A stretch of 64,000 bases of DNA from Raineyella sp. W15-4 (GTDB lineage Bacteria > Actinomycetota > Actinomycetes > Propionibacteriales > Propionibacteriaceae): NCBI RefSeq assembly GCF_033170155.1, contig NZ_CP137079.1, positions 3,782,001 to 3,846,000 of the forward strand, read 5' to 3'. The notes under the pieces were generated by a model, which saw only the letters and a program-made list of their open reading frames with translations, was not told the origin of the DNA and ran no database searches. The position numbers were made by a program, and so were the translations under genes. Every line of letters starts with the position of its first letter. The stretch's first letter is position 1. Positions 43,546-51,215 of this stretch are shown here, piece by piece.

Positions 43546-44426
43546 CAGTGCCCTGGCCGATTCCCGAGCAATGGATCAACAACGCCGGCGTCATCGTGAC
43601 GACGCTGCTGGTCGCCCTGATCGTCCGTGGCCTGCTCGCCCGGACGATCCGCCGGGTCACCAAGATGATGATCCGGGACGCCAGCGGCAAGCGGCTCCGG
43701 GCCACCGAGATCCTGCGCCGGGCCGCGGACATGTCCGACGAGCGCTACGCCGCCCGGGCGAACACCACCGCGAGTCTGCTGCGCAGCGTCACCGACATCG
43801 TGATCGTGGTGATCGTGGTGATGACGATCATGAACGTGCTCGGCGTCCCGCTGGCCCCGCTGCTGGCGAGCGCCAGCATCGGCGGCGTCGCGATCGGCTT
43901 CGGCGCCCAGTCACTGGTGAAGGACTACCTGTCCGGCATCTTCATGATCTCCGAGGACCAGTTCGGCGTCGGCGACTGGGTGCAGATCAACGACAAGATC
44001 TCCGGCCGGGTGGAGGAGGTCGGTCTGCGGGTGACTCGGCTGCGCGCCTTCTCCGGTGTCGTCTGGTACGTCCGCAACGGCGACATCACCCAGCTGGGCA
44101 ACTCCTCACAGGGCACCTCGACGGCGATCATCGACGTGCCGATCGCGCTGGGCGCCGATCCGGGGCCAGCGATCGAGATCATGAAGCAGGTGCTGACCGA
44201 CATGGCGGCCGAGGAGGAGTGGCAGCAGGTGCTGATCGCCGAGCCGACCGTCCTGGGCGTCGACAGCATGGATGCGGTGCAGACGAAGCTGCGGGCGACC
44301 GCCGACACCCTCGCCAACCAGCAGTGGGGCTTCCAGCGCGAGGCGCTCAGCCGGATCCGCACCGCGCTGCACGCCGCGGGCATCGAGGATCCGTCGATGC
44401 CGCCCACCGCGGACCAGCAGGCCTGA
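43542..44426 (+). CDS. MscS-family mechanosensitive channel
   Basis: 294 residues from a GTG overlapping the sirtuin stop. Transmembrane helices lie at ~14-32, ~80-100 and ~104-130. The pore helix carries the glycine/alanine pattern GGVAIGFGAQSLVKDYLSGI. The beta-domain contains QFGVGDWVQINDKISGRVEE, typical of MscS, and the C-terminal alpha/beta domain ends at TADQQA. It likely relieves osmotic downshock. GCCTGACCGCGG repeats after the stop (44420-44455) form a weak tandem that may help termination against the convergent DUF2207 gene. Confidence 0.9.
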   Translation: MTVPWPIPEQWINNAGVIVTTLLVALIVRGLLARTIRRVTKMMIRDASGKRLRATEILRRAADMSDERYAARANTTASLLRSVTDIVIVVIVVMTIMNVLGVPLAPLLASASIGGVAIGFGAQSLVKDYLSGIFMISEDQFGVGDWVQINDKISGRVEEVGLRVTRLRAFSGVVWYVRNGDITQLGNSSQGTSTAIIDVPIALGADPGPAIEIMKQVLTDMAAEEEWQQVLIAEPTVLGVDSMDAVQTKLRATADTLANQQWGFQREALSRIRTALHAAGIEDPSMPPTADQQA

Positions 44427-44475
44427 CCGCGGACCGGGCCTGACCGCGGGACCGGCGGTCCTGGCTCCGGCGGGC

Positions 44476-45702
44476 CTAGCTGAAGTCGAGGTCGCAGCCG
44501 TCGCAACCGTCACCCAGGCTGTCCAGCCCGCTGGTGGAGTCGACGAAGTTCGCTACCCCGTCGCTGAACGCCTCCAGACCGCCGCCGACGGCATCGGCGA
44601 CCCCGGAGACGTCGAGATCGCCGATCAGTTCGGCCACCCCTTCGCCGAGCAGCAGGGCGAGCTCGGGGACGTCGAGCAGATCGGCGAGGATCATCATGTC
44701 GATCCAGTCCAGGCCGAAGTCCAGCGTGTCGTAGCCGGCGAGCTGGGCCTTGGCGGCCACCTCGCCGAACACCTTGGCCCAGTGGTCCGCGACCCCGAAC
44801 ACGATCGCGTACGGCAGGTAGCGGGAGAAGATGTCGGCGGCCTCCTCGAACCTGATCTGGTCCGCTTCGGCGGTCCGCAGGTACTCCTCGAAGGAGAGCG
44901 CCTGGATCCGGACGGCGGTGCCCTCCGCGGTCCGCCCGGGGCGGACCCGTCCCCAACGGGACCAGGCTCCCGCCGACCCGAGCGCGAGCACGCCGCCGAC
45001 GGCCCCGCCGACGCCGCCGATGACGACCATCACCACCGCCCCGCCGATCGCCAGGCCCCACAGCGCGGCGCCGCTGAGACCGTTCTTGGCCCGCGGGTGG
45101 CGCCGATACCAGCCGCGGTGCACCACCTCGGTGTAGAGCGCCTGCACCGCCTCGCGCATCACCTGGCCGAAGTCGCCGGTCAGCTGCGAGATCCGCACCG
45201 AGGGGCCGTACGCGAACATGCCGTTGAGCAGGTGGGCCTCCATCACCGACAGCTCGTCATCGGCGGGCGGGTCCTGGGCGATGATCTCCCAGTCCGGCCG
45301 GTCCTTGCCGCCACGGCGGGCGATCGGACGCTGCCGACCCGGCCCGGCCGGACTGTCGGCCTCCTCGGGTTCGACCGCGGTGATCTTCACATAGCCGCGC
45401 ACCGCCAGGTCGACGATCGTGGCGGTGACGTCGCGGCTCTCCGCGAGCCCGTCGTAGACGGTGCCGACCAGCCCGGGCCGCAGGCCCTTCGGTGGGGTGA
45501 ACTGCACCGCGACTGCCCTGGTGTACTCGCTGTCCGGCACCCGCCGGGTGAGCGCCGGCTGACCGGGACCGGGCAACTGGCCAGGGGTGATCCCCTGGTA
45601 GATCTCGTCGAGGCCGGTGCGGCGGGATCGTACGATGGCCACCACGGTGATGGCGGTCACCACCAGGCCGAGGACCATCATGAGCACGGAGGCGGGAGTC
45701 AC
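44476..45702 (-). CDS. DUF2207-type membrane protein, N-terminally short
   Basis: 408 residues from GTG 45702, next to the first helix (ASVLMMVLGLVVTAITVVAI). The longer frame to 45942 encodes an unlikely Arg/Gly/Pro-rich region and crosses a hairpin. The middle resembles the DUF2207 cytoplasmic part (TATIVDLAVRGYVKI, LLNGMFAYGPSVRISQL), followed by two helices near 245-285. FEEYLRTAEADQIRFEEAAD and YLPYAIVFGVADHWAKVF are characteristic motifs. The tail ends GDGCDGCDLDFS. Full-length family members also have a signal peptide and an extracytoplasmic beta domain, absent here. Function unknown. Confidence 0.78.
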   Translation of the reverse strand: MTPASVLMMVLGLVVTAITVVAIVRSRRTGLDEIYQGITPGQLPGPGQPALTRRVPDSEYTRAVAVQFTPPKGLRPGLVGTVYDGLAESRDVTATIVDLAVRGYVKITAVEPEEADSPAGPGRQRPIARRGGKDRPDWEIIAQDPPADDELSVMEAHLLNGMFAYGPSVRISQLTGDFGQVMREAVQALYTEVVHRGWYRRHPRAKNGLSGAALWGLAIGGAVVMVVIGGVGGAVGGVLALGSAGAWSRWGRVRPGRTAEGTAVRIQALSFEEYLRTAEADQIRFEEAADIFSRYLPYAIVFGVADHWAKVFGEVAAKAQLAGYDTLDFGLDWIDMMILADLLDVPELALLLGEGVAELIGDLDVSGVADAVGGGLEAFSDGVANFVDSTSGLDSLGDGCDGCDLDFS

Positions 45703-45836
45703 GTCCCCAGCGTACGGGTGGCGCAACCGGCACTCCGACCACCCGGCCGGCCCGGTGGACCCGAAGCCCCCGAACCCTGCCGGCCCCCGCGAAACCCAAC
45801 GGTGCCCCTCGAACCGACAGCGCCCTGAAAACCCAA

Positions 45837-45868
45837 CAGTGGTCGACCACCGAGGTGGCCGACCACTG
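45837..45868. terminator. Long hairpin in the 344-base gap 45703-46046
   Basis: CAGTGGTCGACCACC (45837-45851) pairs with GGTGGCCGACCACTG (45854-45868), 15 base pairs with one mismatch and a two-base loop. It follows the acetate symporter gene in the direction of transcription and likely ends it. The rest of the gap holds direct copies of GGACTGTGGGA-like sequence near 46005-46030 and nothing else I can name. Confidence 0.55.
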
Positions 45869-46046
45869 GGGTTGTCGCATCGCTGGCGTACGGGGGGGAT
45901 GATGTCAGCGTGCGACGTCTCGACGGGCGCCTCTCGACGCACCTGAATCGACGATAGTCGAAAGGTTACCCTCAGTCCATGGTCTCACAGACACTTTTCA
46001 GGCTGTGGGACGGTGGACTCGGACTGTGGGAAGTGCACCACGAGGC

Positions 46047-47651
46047 TCAGTGGTCGACCGCCCCGCCCGCGCCGGCGCCGGTGAGGGACCGCACCTCCAT
46101 CTCCACAGCCTTGTCCTCGTCGTGCTCCTCGGAGGTGATCGTGCCGAGCCAGCCGAGGATGAAGCCGATCGGCACCGACACCAGGGCCGGGTTGTCCAGC
46201 GGGAACCAGGCGAAGTTGGCCTGCGGGAACATCGCCGCCGAATTGCCCGACACGGCCGGGGAGAAGATGATCAGCACCATCGCCGAGATCAGCCCGCCGT
46301 AGATGCTCCACAGCGCGCCGCGGGTGTTGAACCGGCGCCAGTAGAGCGTGTAGAGGATCGACGGCAGGTTCGCCGACGCCGCGAGCGCGAAGGCCAACGA
46401 CACCAGGAAGGCGATGTTCTGGCCGTTGGCGACCACGCCACCGACGATCGAGATCAGGCCGATGATGATCGAGGCGATCCGGGCCACCCGCAGCTCCTGC
46501 CGCGGGGCGGCCTCGCCCCTGCGGATCACCGAGTTGTAGATGTCGTGTGCGAACGACGCCGAGGCAGTGATCGTCAGACCGGCGACGACCGCGAGGATGG
46601 TCGCGAACGCCACGCCGGAGATCAGCGCCATCAGGATGGTCCCGCCGAGTTCGTACGCCAGGGCGGGGGCCGCCGCGTTCGCCCCGCCGGGCATCGCCTT
46701 GATCTTCTCCGCCCCGACCAGCCACGCGGCACCGAAGCCGAGGATCATCGTCAGCAGGTAGAACAGGCCGATCAGGCCGATCGCCCAGGTCACCGAGCGG
46801 CGGGCCTCCTTGGCCGTCGGCACGGTGTAGAAGCGCATCAGCACATGCGGCAGGCCGGAGGCGCCGAGCACCAGGGCGATCGACAGCGAGATGAAGCCGA
46901 GCTTGTTCGTGCCGTACTTGCCCATCGGCTCCAGCAGGTGGTCGCCGGTGCCCGGTTTGACCGTGTTGACGTGGTCGATCGCCTGCTGGATCAGCGTGGA
47001 CAGGTTGAACCCGACCCGGGCCATCACCCACACCGACATCACGATGACACCGATGATCAGCAGGATCGCCTTGATCATCTGCACCCAGGTGGTGCCCTTC
47101 ATACCGCCGATCAGGACGTACGCCACCATCAGCAGACCGACGACGACGATGACGAGGTTCTGGCCGACCTTCGAGTCGATACCGAGCAGCAGCGCCACCA
47201 GGCCACCGGCGCCGGCCATCTGGGCGAGCAGGTAGAAGAAGGAGACCAGCAGGGTCGAGATCGCCGCGGCCATCCGGACCGGGCGGTCCTGCACCCGGTA
47301 GGAGATGACGTCGGCCATCGTGTAGCGGCCGGTGTTGCGCAGCGGCTCGGCGACGAGCAGCAGGGCGACCAGCCAGGCGACGAAGAAGCCCACGGAGTAG
47401 AGCAGGCCGTCGTAGCCGTAGAACGCGACCGCGCCGACGATGCCGAGGAAGGATGCGGCGGACAGGTAGTCGCCGGCGATGGCGAACCCGTTCTGACGGC
47501 CGGAGAAGGCGGCGCCGCCGGTGTAGAAGTCACCGGAACGCTTCAGGCCGCCGCGAGTCACCATGATGACGACGGTCAGCGTGATGGCGACGAAGCCGAC
47601 GAAGATGCCGATGTTGACAGCCGGATTGCCCAACGTGGCGAGCGGGAACAT
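46047..47651 (-). CDS. actP: Cation:acetate-type symporter (SSS family, ActP/MctC-like)
   Basis: 534 residues with about thirteen membrane segments. Signature segments are GDFYTGGAAFSGRQNGFAIA, GDYLSAASFLGIVGAVAFYG, the sodium-site region YTMADVISYRVQDRPVRM, and GVAFATILAVVAGLTITASA. It is close to ActP/MctC monocarboxylate transporters. The upstream DUF485 gene overlaps it (TGATG), the standard arrangement for acetate permeases. It probably imports acetate, pyruvate or propionate with Na+ or H+. The C-terminus is acidic (SEEHDEDKAVEMEV). The exact monocarboxylate is not predictable. Confidence 0.92.
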   Translation of the reverse strand: MFPLATLGNPAVNIGIFVGFVAITLTVVIMVTRGGLKRSGDFYTGGAAFSGRQNGFAIAGDYLSAASFLGIVGAVAFYGYDGLLYSVGFFVAWLVALLLVAEPLRNTGRYTMADVISYRVQDRPVRMAAAISTLLVSFFYLLAQMAGAGGLVALLLGIDSKVGQNLVIVVVGLLMVAYVLIGGMKGTTWVQMIKAILLIIGVIVMSVWVMARVGFNLSTLIQQAIDHVNTVKPGTGDHLLEPMGKYGTNKLGFISLSIALVLGASGLPHVLMRFYTVPTAKEARRSVTWAIGLIGLFYLLTMILGFGAAWLVGAEKIKAMPGGANAAAPALAYELGGTILMALISGVAFATILAVVAGLTITASASFAHDIYNSVIRRGEAAPRQELRVARIASIIIGLISIVGGVVANGQNIAFLVSLAFALAASANLPSILYTLYWRRFNTRGALWSIYGGLISAMVLIIFSPAVSGNSAAMFPQANFAWFPLDNPALVSVPIGFILGWLGTITSEEHDEDKAVEMEVRSLTGAGAGGAVDH

Positions 47652-47980
47652 CAGAGCCCACTCCCTTCCAGATCGCCTTCAAGGTCGGCCTTCAACTTCC
47701 TGGACAGCGGGTCCAGGGACTTGTTCGCGTGCCGGATGTAGAGCCAGGTGATGAGGAACGTGGTGACGAACTGGAGGAAGGAGATCAGCAGTCCGATGGT
47801 GATGTTCCCGGCGATGCGGGTACTCATCCAGCCGACGGCATACACGGACAGCAGGACGTAGACGAAGTACCAGACGAGAAAGGCGACGGTCATCGGGAAC
47901 GCGAAGCTGCGGAACTTCCTCCGCAATTCGACGAACTCAGCCGACTGCTCTACCTCTCTGTAGCGGGCGGGGCTGGGCAT
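47651..47980 (-). CDS. DUF485 membrane protein, partner of the acetate symporter
   Basis: 109 residues from the ATG at 47980, which follows AGGAGCG; an in-frame ATG at 48031 has a weaker context. Two transmembrane helices: FPMTVAFLVWYFVYVLLSVY and ITIGLLISFLQFVTTFLITW. SAEFVELRRKFRSFAFPMT is the typical DUF485 entry motif. These proteins (YjcH-like) always precede ActP-type symporters. Its stop overlaps the symporter start. Confidence 0.92.
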   Translation of the reverse strand: MPSPARYREVEQSAEFVELRRKFRSFAFPMTVAFLVWYFVYVLLSVYAVGWMSTRIAGNITIGLLISFLQFVTTFLITWLYIRHANKSLDPLSRKLKADLEGDLEGSGL

Positions 47981-48016
47981 GGAATCGCTCCTGGGGTGAG
48001 ACGGCTCACAGGGTAG

Positions 48017-48032
48017 TGAGACCGTCGTCACA
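48017..48032. promoter_or_regulatory. CRP/GlxR-like site upstream of the acetate transporter pair
   Basis: TGAGACCGTCGTCACA fits TGTGA-N6-TCACA with one mismatch, 37 bases before the DUF485 start. Acetate uptake genes are known GlxR/CRP targets in other actinobacteria; binding here is inferred. Its -10/-35 context is unclear. Confidence 0.35.
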
Positions 48033-48154
48033 CTAGCGATTCACCGGCGTACCCGTAAGAGAAAGCCGACCCCAAATCGGGCAGCCGAGGTAACGGTTCC
48101 ATAACGAGAGTCCTTGTGCCAGCCCCACCCGCATCAGCAGTGGCGTAACCTACG

Positions 48155-48406
48155 TCACACTCCGGAGCGACCCTGGGTGATCCGGGCGATCACCGTCCCC
48201 TGGACGACCTCCTCTCCTTCCGCCACCAGCAGGGTGATGGTGCCGGCGGAGGGGGCGATCACCTCGGCGTCCACCTTGTCCATCTGCACCTCCGCGACGA
48301 GTTGCCCCTCGGCGACCTGCTCCCCATCGGCGGCGTACCAGGTGGCGACGACGCCGGTGGCGTGGTGGTCCTCGGTGCTCATCTCCGGGAAGGTCACCTC
48401 GGTCAC
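48155..48406 (-). CDS. Free-standing lipoyl-domain protein
   Basis: 83 residues from a GTG overlapping the E1-beta stop. It is a single biotinyl/lipoyl hammerhead domain: TEVTFPEMSTEDHHATGVVA, WYAADGEQVAEGQL, and the modification site QMDKVDAEV with Lys44, then GEEVVQGTVIARI. A normal E2 also has a peripheral-subunit-binding domain and a ~230-residue acyltransferase core; both are absent, and nothing continues downstream. The protein likely carries acyl groups made by the E1 pair to an E2 core encoded elsewhere, or serves an E2-less reaction. The DKV motif fits lipoyl better than biotin (MKM). Confidence 0.85.
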   Translation of the reverse strand: MTEVTFPEMSTEDHHATGVVATWYAADGEQVAEGQLVAEVQMDKVDAEVIAPSAGTITLLVAEGEEVVQGTVIARITQGRSGV

Positions 48407-49440
48407 CGCAGCACCTCCCGGATCGCGGCCTCGATCTTCTCCGGCCGCGGCAGCGCCGCGTACTCCAGGACATGGCTGTACGGGATCGGGATGTCCGGCA
48501 TCGCCACCCGCCGCGGTGCCACGGTGAGCAGCCCGGGGTCGGCCTCGACGACCGAGGCGATCACCTCACCGGAGAGCCCGTAGGACAGGTAGTCCTCGTC
48601 GACGACCACCAGCCGGCCGGTCCTGGCGACGGACGCGATGATCGTCTCCCGGTCCAGCGGCACCACCGAACGCAGGTCGATCACCTCGACGCCGATGCCC
48701 TCCCCGGCGAGCTTCTCGGCGACGTCCAGGGCGTGGTGCACCGACAGCCCGAGGGTGACCACGGTGACGTCGGCCCCCTGGTGGGCCACCGCGGCGGTGC
48801 CGATCGGCACCACGTGGTCGCCCTCGGGCACCACGCCGATCGAGCGCTGGTTCTTCGCCATCCAGGCCAGCCCCATCACCCCCTTGTGGAACATGTAGAC
48901 CACCGGGCCGTCGTCGCGGATGGCGGCGGTCATCAGCCCCTTGGCGTCGGCCGGGTTGGACGGCACGACCACCTTCATCCCGGGCAGGTGGCCGAAGGTG
49001 CCCCACAGGCACTGGCTGTGCTGGGCGCCGTCGGAGTAGCCGCCGCCGACCGCGGTGGTGAGCACCATCGGGACCGTCACGTTGCCGCCGGACTCGAAGT
49101 GGATCTTGGCCATGTGGTTGTAGATCTGGTCGAGGCAGACGCCCAGGAAATCGGCGAACATCAGCTCGACGATCGGGCGCATGCCCTCGACCGCGGCGCC
49201 GATGCCGAGACCGATGAAGGCCGTCTCCGAGATCGGCGTGTCGATGATCCGGGTCGGGCCGAACTCGTCGAGCAGCCCGGTGGTCGAGCCGAAGATGCCG
49301 CCGTAGGCGCCGACGTCCTCGCCGAGGTAGATCACCTCCGGGTTGGCTCGCATCTCCTGGGCGATCGCCTCGGCCATCGCCTTCGACGTGTTGAGCCGGC
49401 GGACCGGGGTGGATCCGGTGCCGGGTGCGGTGGTGCTCAT
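48403..49440 (-). CDS. 2-oxoacid/acetoin dehydrogenase E1 component, beta subunit
   Basis: 345 residues from ATG 49440, one base after the E1-alpha stop. Motifs of the PDH/AcoB beta family: RRLNTSKAMAEAIAQEM, VIYLGEDVGAYGGIFGSTTG, RIIDTPISETAFIGLGIGAA, and the pyrimidine-binding FADFLGVCLDQIYNHMAKIH. C-terminal VIDLRSVVPLDRETIIASV and VVDEDYLSYGLSGEVIASV are typical. With the alpha subunit it decarboxylates a 2-oxoacid, or cleaves acetoin, on thiamine diphosphate. Similarity to AcoB/PDH-beta does not separate those options. Confidence 0.93.
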   Translation of the reverse strand: MSTTAPGTGSTPVRRLNTSKAMAEAIAQEMRANPEVIYLGEDVGAYGGIFGSTTGLLDEFGPTRIIDTPISETAFIGLGIGAAVEGMRPIVELMFADFLGVCLDQIYNHMAKIHFESGGNVTVPMVLTTAVGGGYSDGAQHSQCLWGTFGHLPGMKVVVPSNPADAKGLMTAAIRDDGPVVYMFHKGVMGLAWMAKNQRSIGVVPEGDHVVPIGTAAVAHQGADVTVVTLGLSVHHALDVAEKLAGEGIGVEVIDLRSVVPLDRETIIASVARTGRLVVVDEDYLSYGLSGEVIASVVEADPGLLTVAPRRVAMPDIPIPYSHVLEYAALPRPEKIEAAIREVLR

Positions 49441-49441
49441 C

Positions 49442-50458
49442 TCAGGCCTCCTCGGCGAACGCGTACGTGAGCACATCGGCCGGATCGGGCAGCGGGCTCT
49501 CCTTGGCGAAGGTGATCGCGGCCTCGACCCGCTCGGTGGCGACCGAGGCGACCCGGGCGATGCCGGCCTCGTCGAGGATCCCGGCGTCCTGCAGGCGCCG
49601 GGCGTACGCCGGGAGTGGATCGTGGCTGGCCACCTCGGCGAGCTCGGGCCGGTAGCCCTGGGCGTCGCCCTCGAAGTGGCCGAGCATCCGCAGCGTGGCG
49701 ACCTCGAGCAGTGTCGGCCCCTCCCCGGCCCGGGCGCGGGCGACCGCCTCGCCGGCGGCGGCGTAGACGGCGTCCACGTCGTTGTCCTCGACGCGTACGC
49801 CGGGGATGCCGTAGCCGGCGGCCCGGACGGCGTTGGAGGCGACGGCGGTCGAGGCGCTGCGGGGCACCGAGATGCCCCAGGCGTTGTCCTCGACGACGAA
49901 GACGACGGGCAGCTTCCACAGTGCGGCGAGGTTGAGGGACTCGTGGAAGCCGCCCTGGTTGGCGGCACCCTCCCCGGTGACGGCGACGGCGACGTTGCCG
50001 GTGCCGCGGGTCTTGAAGGCGTACGCCTGGCCGAGCGCCGGTGGGTAGCCCTCGGCGATGATGCCGGAGCAGGAGAAGTGGACGGCGGGATCGAACAGGT
50101 GCATGTGGCCGCCGCGACCGCGGCCCAGACCGGTTTCACGGCCGAAGATCTCGGCAGTCATCCGATGCAGGTCGACGCCGTGGGCGATGGCGAAGTGGTG
50201 CGGGCGGTGGGTGGCGGTGACGGCGTCGTCAGCAGTGAGGTGGGCGCAGACCCCGGCGGCGACGGGCTCCTGACCGGCGGCCAGGTGCATCTCGCCGGGG
50301 ACGAGTCCCTTGCCGATGTCGAAGCCGGGGCCCTTGTCGGCGTGGTATTCGCGTTGGATGGCGAGTTCGTAGGTGCGGGCCAGCACCATGGTGGAGTAGA
50401 GATCGAGCCGTACGGCGGCGTCGGGAACCTGCGCCGGCCCAGTGGAGTGGTCGGTCAT
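49442..50458 (-). CDS. 2-oxoacid/acetoin dehydrogenase E1 component, alpha subunit
   Basis: 338 residues. The thiamine-diphosphate motif reads VTGEGAANQGGFHESLN ... VFVVEDN; the usual GDG is GEG, a variant seen in some family members. Upstream motifs include RTYELAIQREYHADKGPG, GEMHLAAGQEPVAAGVCAHL and THRPHHFAIAHGVDLHRMTA. GRGRGGHMHLFDP precedes the cofactor loop. It is the first gene of alpha-beta-lipoyl-protein, and a monocarboxylate symporter operon follows on the same strand. The order and motifs fit acetoin dehydrogenase (AcoA) or a branched 2-oxoacid dehydrogenase. Confidence 0.93.
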   Translation of the reverse strand: MTDHSTGPAQVPDAAVRLDLYSTMVLARTYELAIQREYHADKGPGFDIGKGLVPGEMHLAAGQEPVAAGVCAHLTADDAVTATHRPHHFAIAHGVDLHRMTAEIFGRETGLGRGRGGHMHLFDPAVHFSCSGIIAEGYPPALGQAYAFKTRGTGNVAVAVTGEGAANQGGFHESLNLAALWKLPVVFVVEDNAWGISVPRSASTAVASNAVRAAGYGIPGVRVEDNDVDAVYAAAGEAVARARAGEGPTLLEVATLRMLGHFEGDAQGYRPELAEVASHDPLPAYARRLQDAGILDEAGIARVASVATERVEAAITFAKESPLPDPADVLTYAFAEEA

Positions 50459-50571
50459 CGTTGACCTCCGGGTGAAGACGGGTTCCCACCATCATCACCA
50501 GCCGGGACCGCCGCTGTCAGGCGATCGGCGCGGCGCCCGGGTCGTGGGTCGTCTCCGACGGGGGTCTGCGG

Positions 50572-50925
50572 TTACCGGAGGTGCCGGCCGTCGGTGAGTA
50601 CGTCGGGCAGGATGCCCAAGTAGTGCCCCACGGTGACCTCCACCTCGGCCATCCGGTCACGGGTGAGGTAGTCGACCGGGTCGCCGATCAGGTAGTCGAT
50701 GTCAATGCTGCGGATCTGGTCGACCAACAGACGTGTGATCCGTCCCGCGATCTCACACGTCGGCCTGAAAACGGTGGGTCGGGCCTGCGTCGAGGTCGGG
50801 ATGACGACAACGGTCGACAAGGGGGAATCCGTCGGCGAGACCACCAGGCCGAGGCGCTTGCCGCGTTGCTCGTGCCCCCTGGTCGGTCCCAGGTCGATCC
50901 GGTAGACCGCTCCTCGGATCACCAC
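50572..50925 (-). CDS. PemK/MazF-type mRNA interferase toxin
   Basis: 117 residues from the first of two adjacent GTG codons, overlapping the antitoxin stop. MazF fold: VIRGAVYRIDLGPTRGHEQR (RG..Y..DLGPTRG), RLGLVVSPTDSPLSTVVVIP, TSTQARPTVFRPTCEIAG, and LLVDQIRSIDIDYL. These carry the expected RNA-binding/catalytic Arg and Thr/Ser. The toxin should cleave mRNA at short motifs. Full length, probably active. Confidence 0.9.
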   Translation of the reverse strand: MVIRGAVYRIDLGPTRGHEQRGKRLGLVVSPTDSPLSTVVVIPTSTQARPTVFRPTCEIAGRITRLLVDQIRSIDIDYLIGDPVDYLTRDRMAEVEVTVGHYLGILPDVLTDGRHLR

Positions 50926-51119
50926 GCCTCCGGCTCGGTGGTCAGATCCTCGTCCTGGAGCCGGTGGGCGTCCTCACGGAACTGCTCCAGCCAGTGCTCG
51001 TGGTCGAGCAGCCTGAGTGCGCGCCGCAGCGTGTCAGAGGTGGACTCCCCCGGGAGCGCCGCCTCGCGCAGGATGCGCTCGTCCTCCTCGGTCGGACGAA
51101 ATCCGATGGTCCCAGCCAT
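50919..51119 (-). CDS. Ribbon-helix-helix antitoxin, partner of the MazF-like toxin
   Basis: 66 residues from ATG 51119. MAGTIGFRPTEEDERILREA is an RHH strand-helix; SDTLRRALRLLDHEHWLEQF is the second helix. The acidic, Trp-containing tail (TTEPEAW) is the likely toxin-blocking peptide. A longer frame from 51212 adds unconserved residues and overlaps the promoter. The stop overlaps the toxin start codons. A good promoter ends just before the ATG, so the mRNA is probably leaderless. Confidence 0.82.
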   Translation of the reverse strand: MAGTIGFRPTEEDERILREAALPGESTSDTLRRALRLLDHEHWLEQFREDAHRLQDEDLTTEPEAW

Positions 51120-51125
51120 GGACCG

Positions 51126-51155
51126 AGGATACGCCGCCGTTGCACAATTGTTGAA
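51126..51155 (-). promoter_or_regulatory. Promoter of the mazEF-type module, apparently leaderless
   Basis: On the minus strand, TTCAAC (51155-51150), 18 bases, TATCCT (51131-51126), then six bases to the antitoxin ATG at 51119. The expected transcription start coincides with the ATG. ACAATTGT within the spacer (51144-51151) is a perfect eight-base palindrome suited to autoregulation. Confidence 0.55.
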
Positions 51156-51215
51156 CGCCGTGCTCGACGCACCGGCTTCTTCCGCCCGAAGCCGCGGGCC
51201 GGTGTCCCCCACCTC

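Noticed and set aside
45703-45942. Longer N-terminus of the DUF2207 protein
   Set aside because: Arg/Gly/Pro-rich text through a 15-base-pair hairpin; no signal peptide as expected of a full DUF2207 protein.
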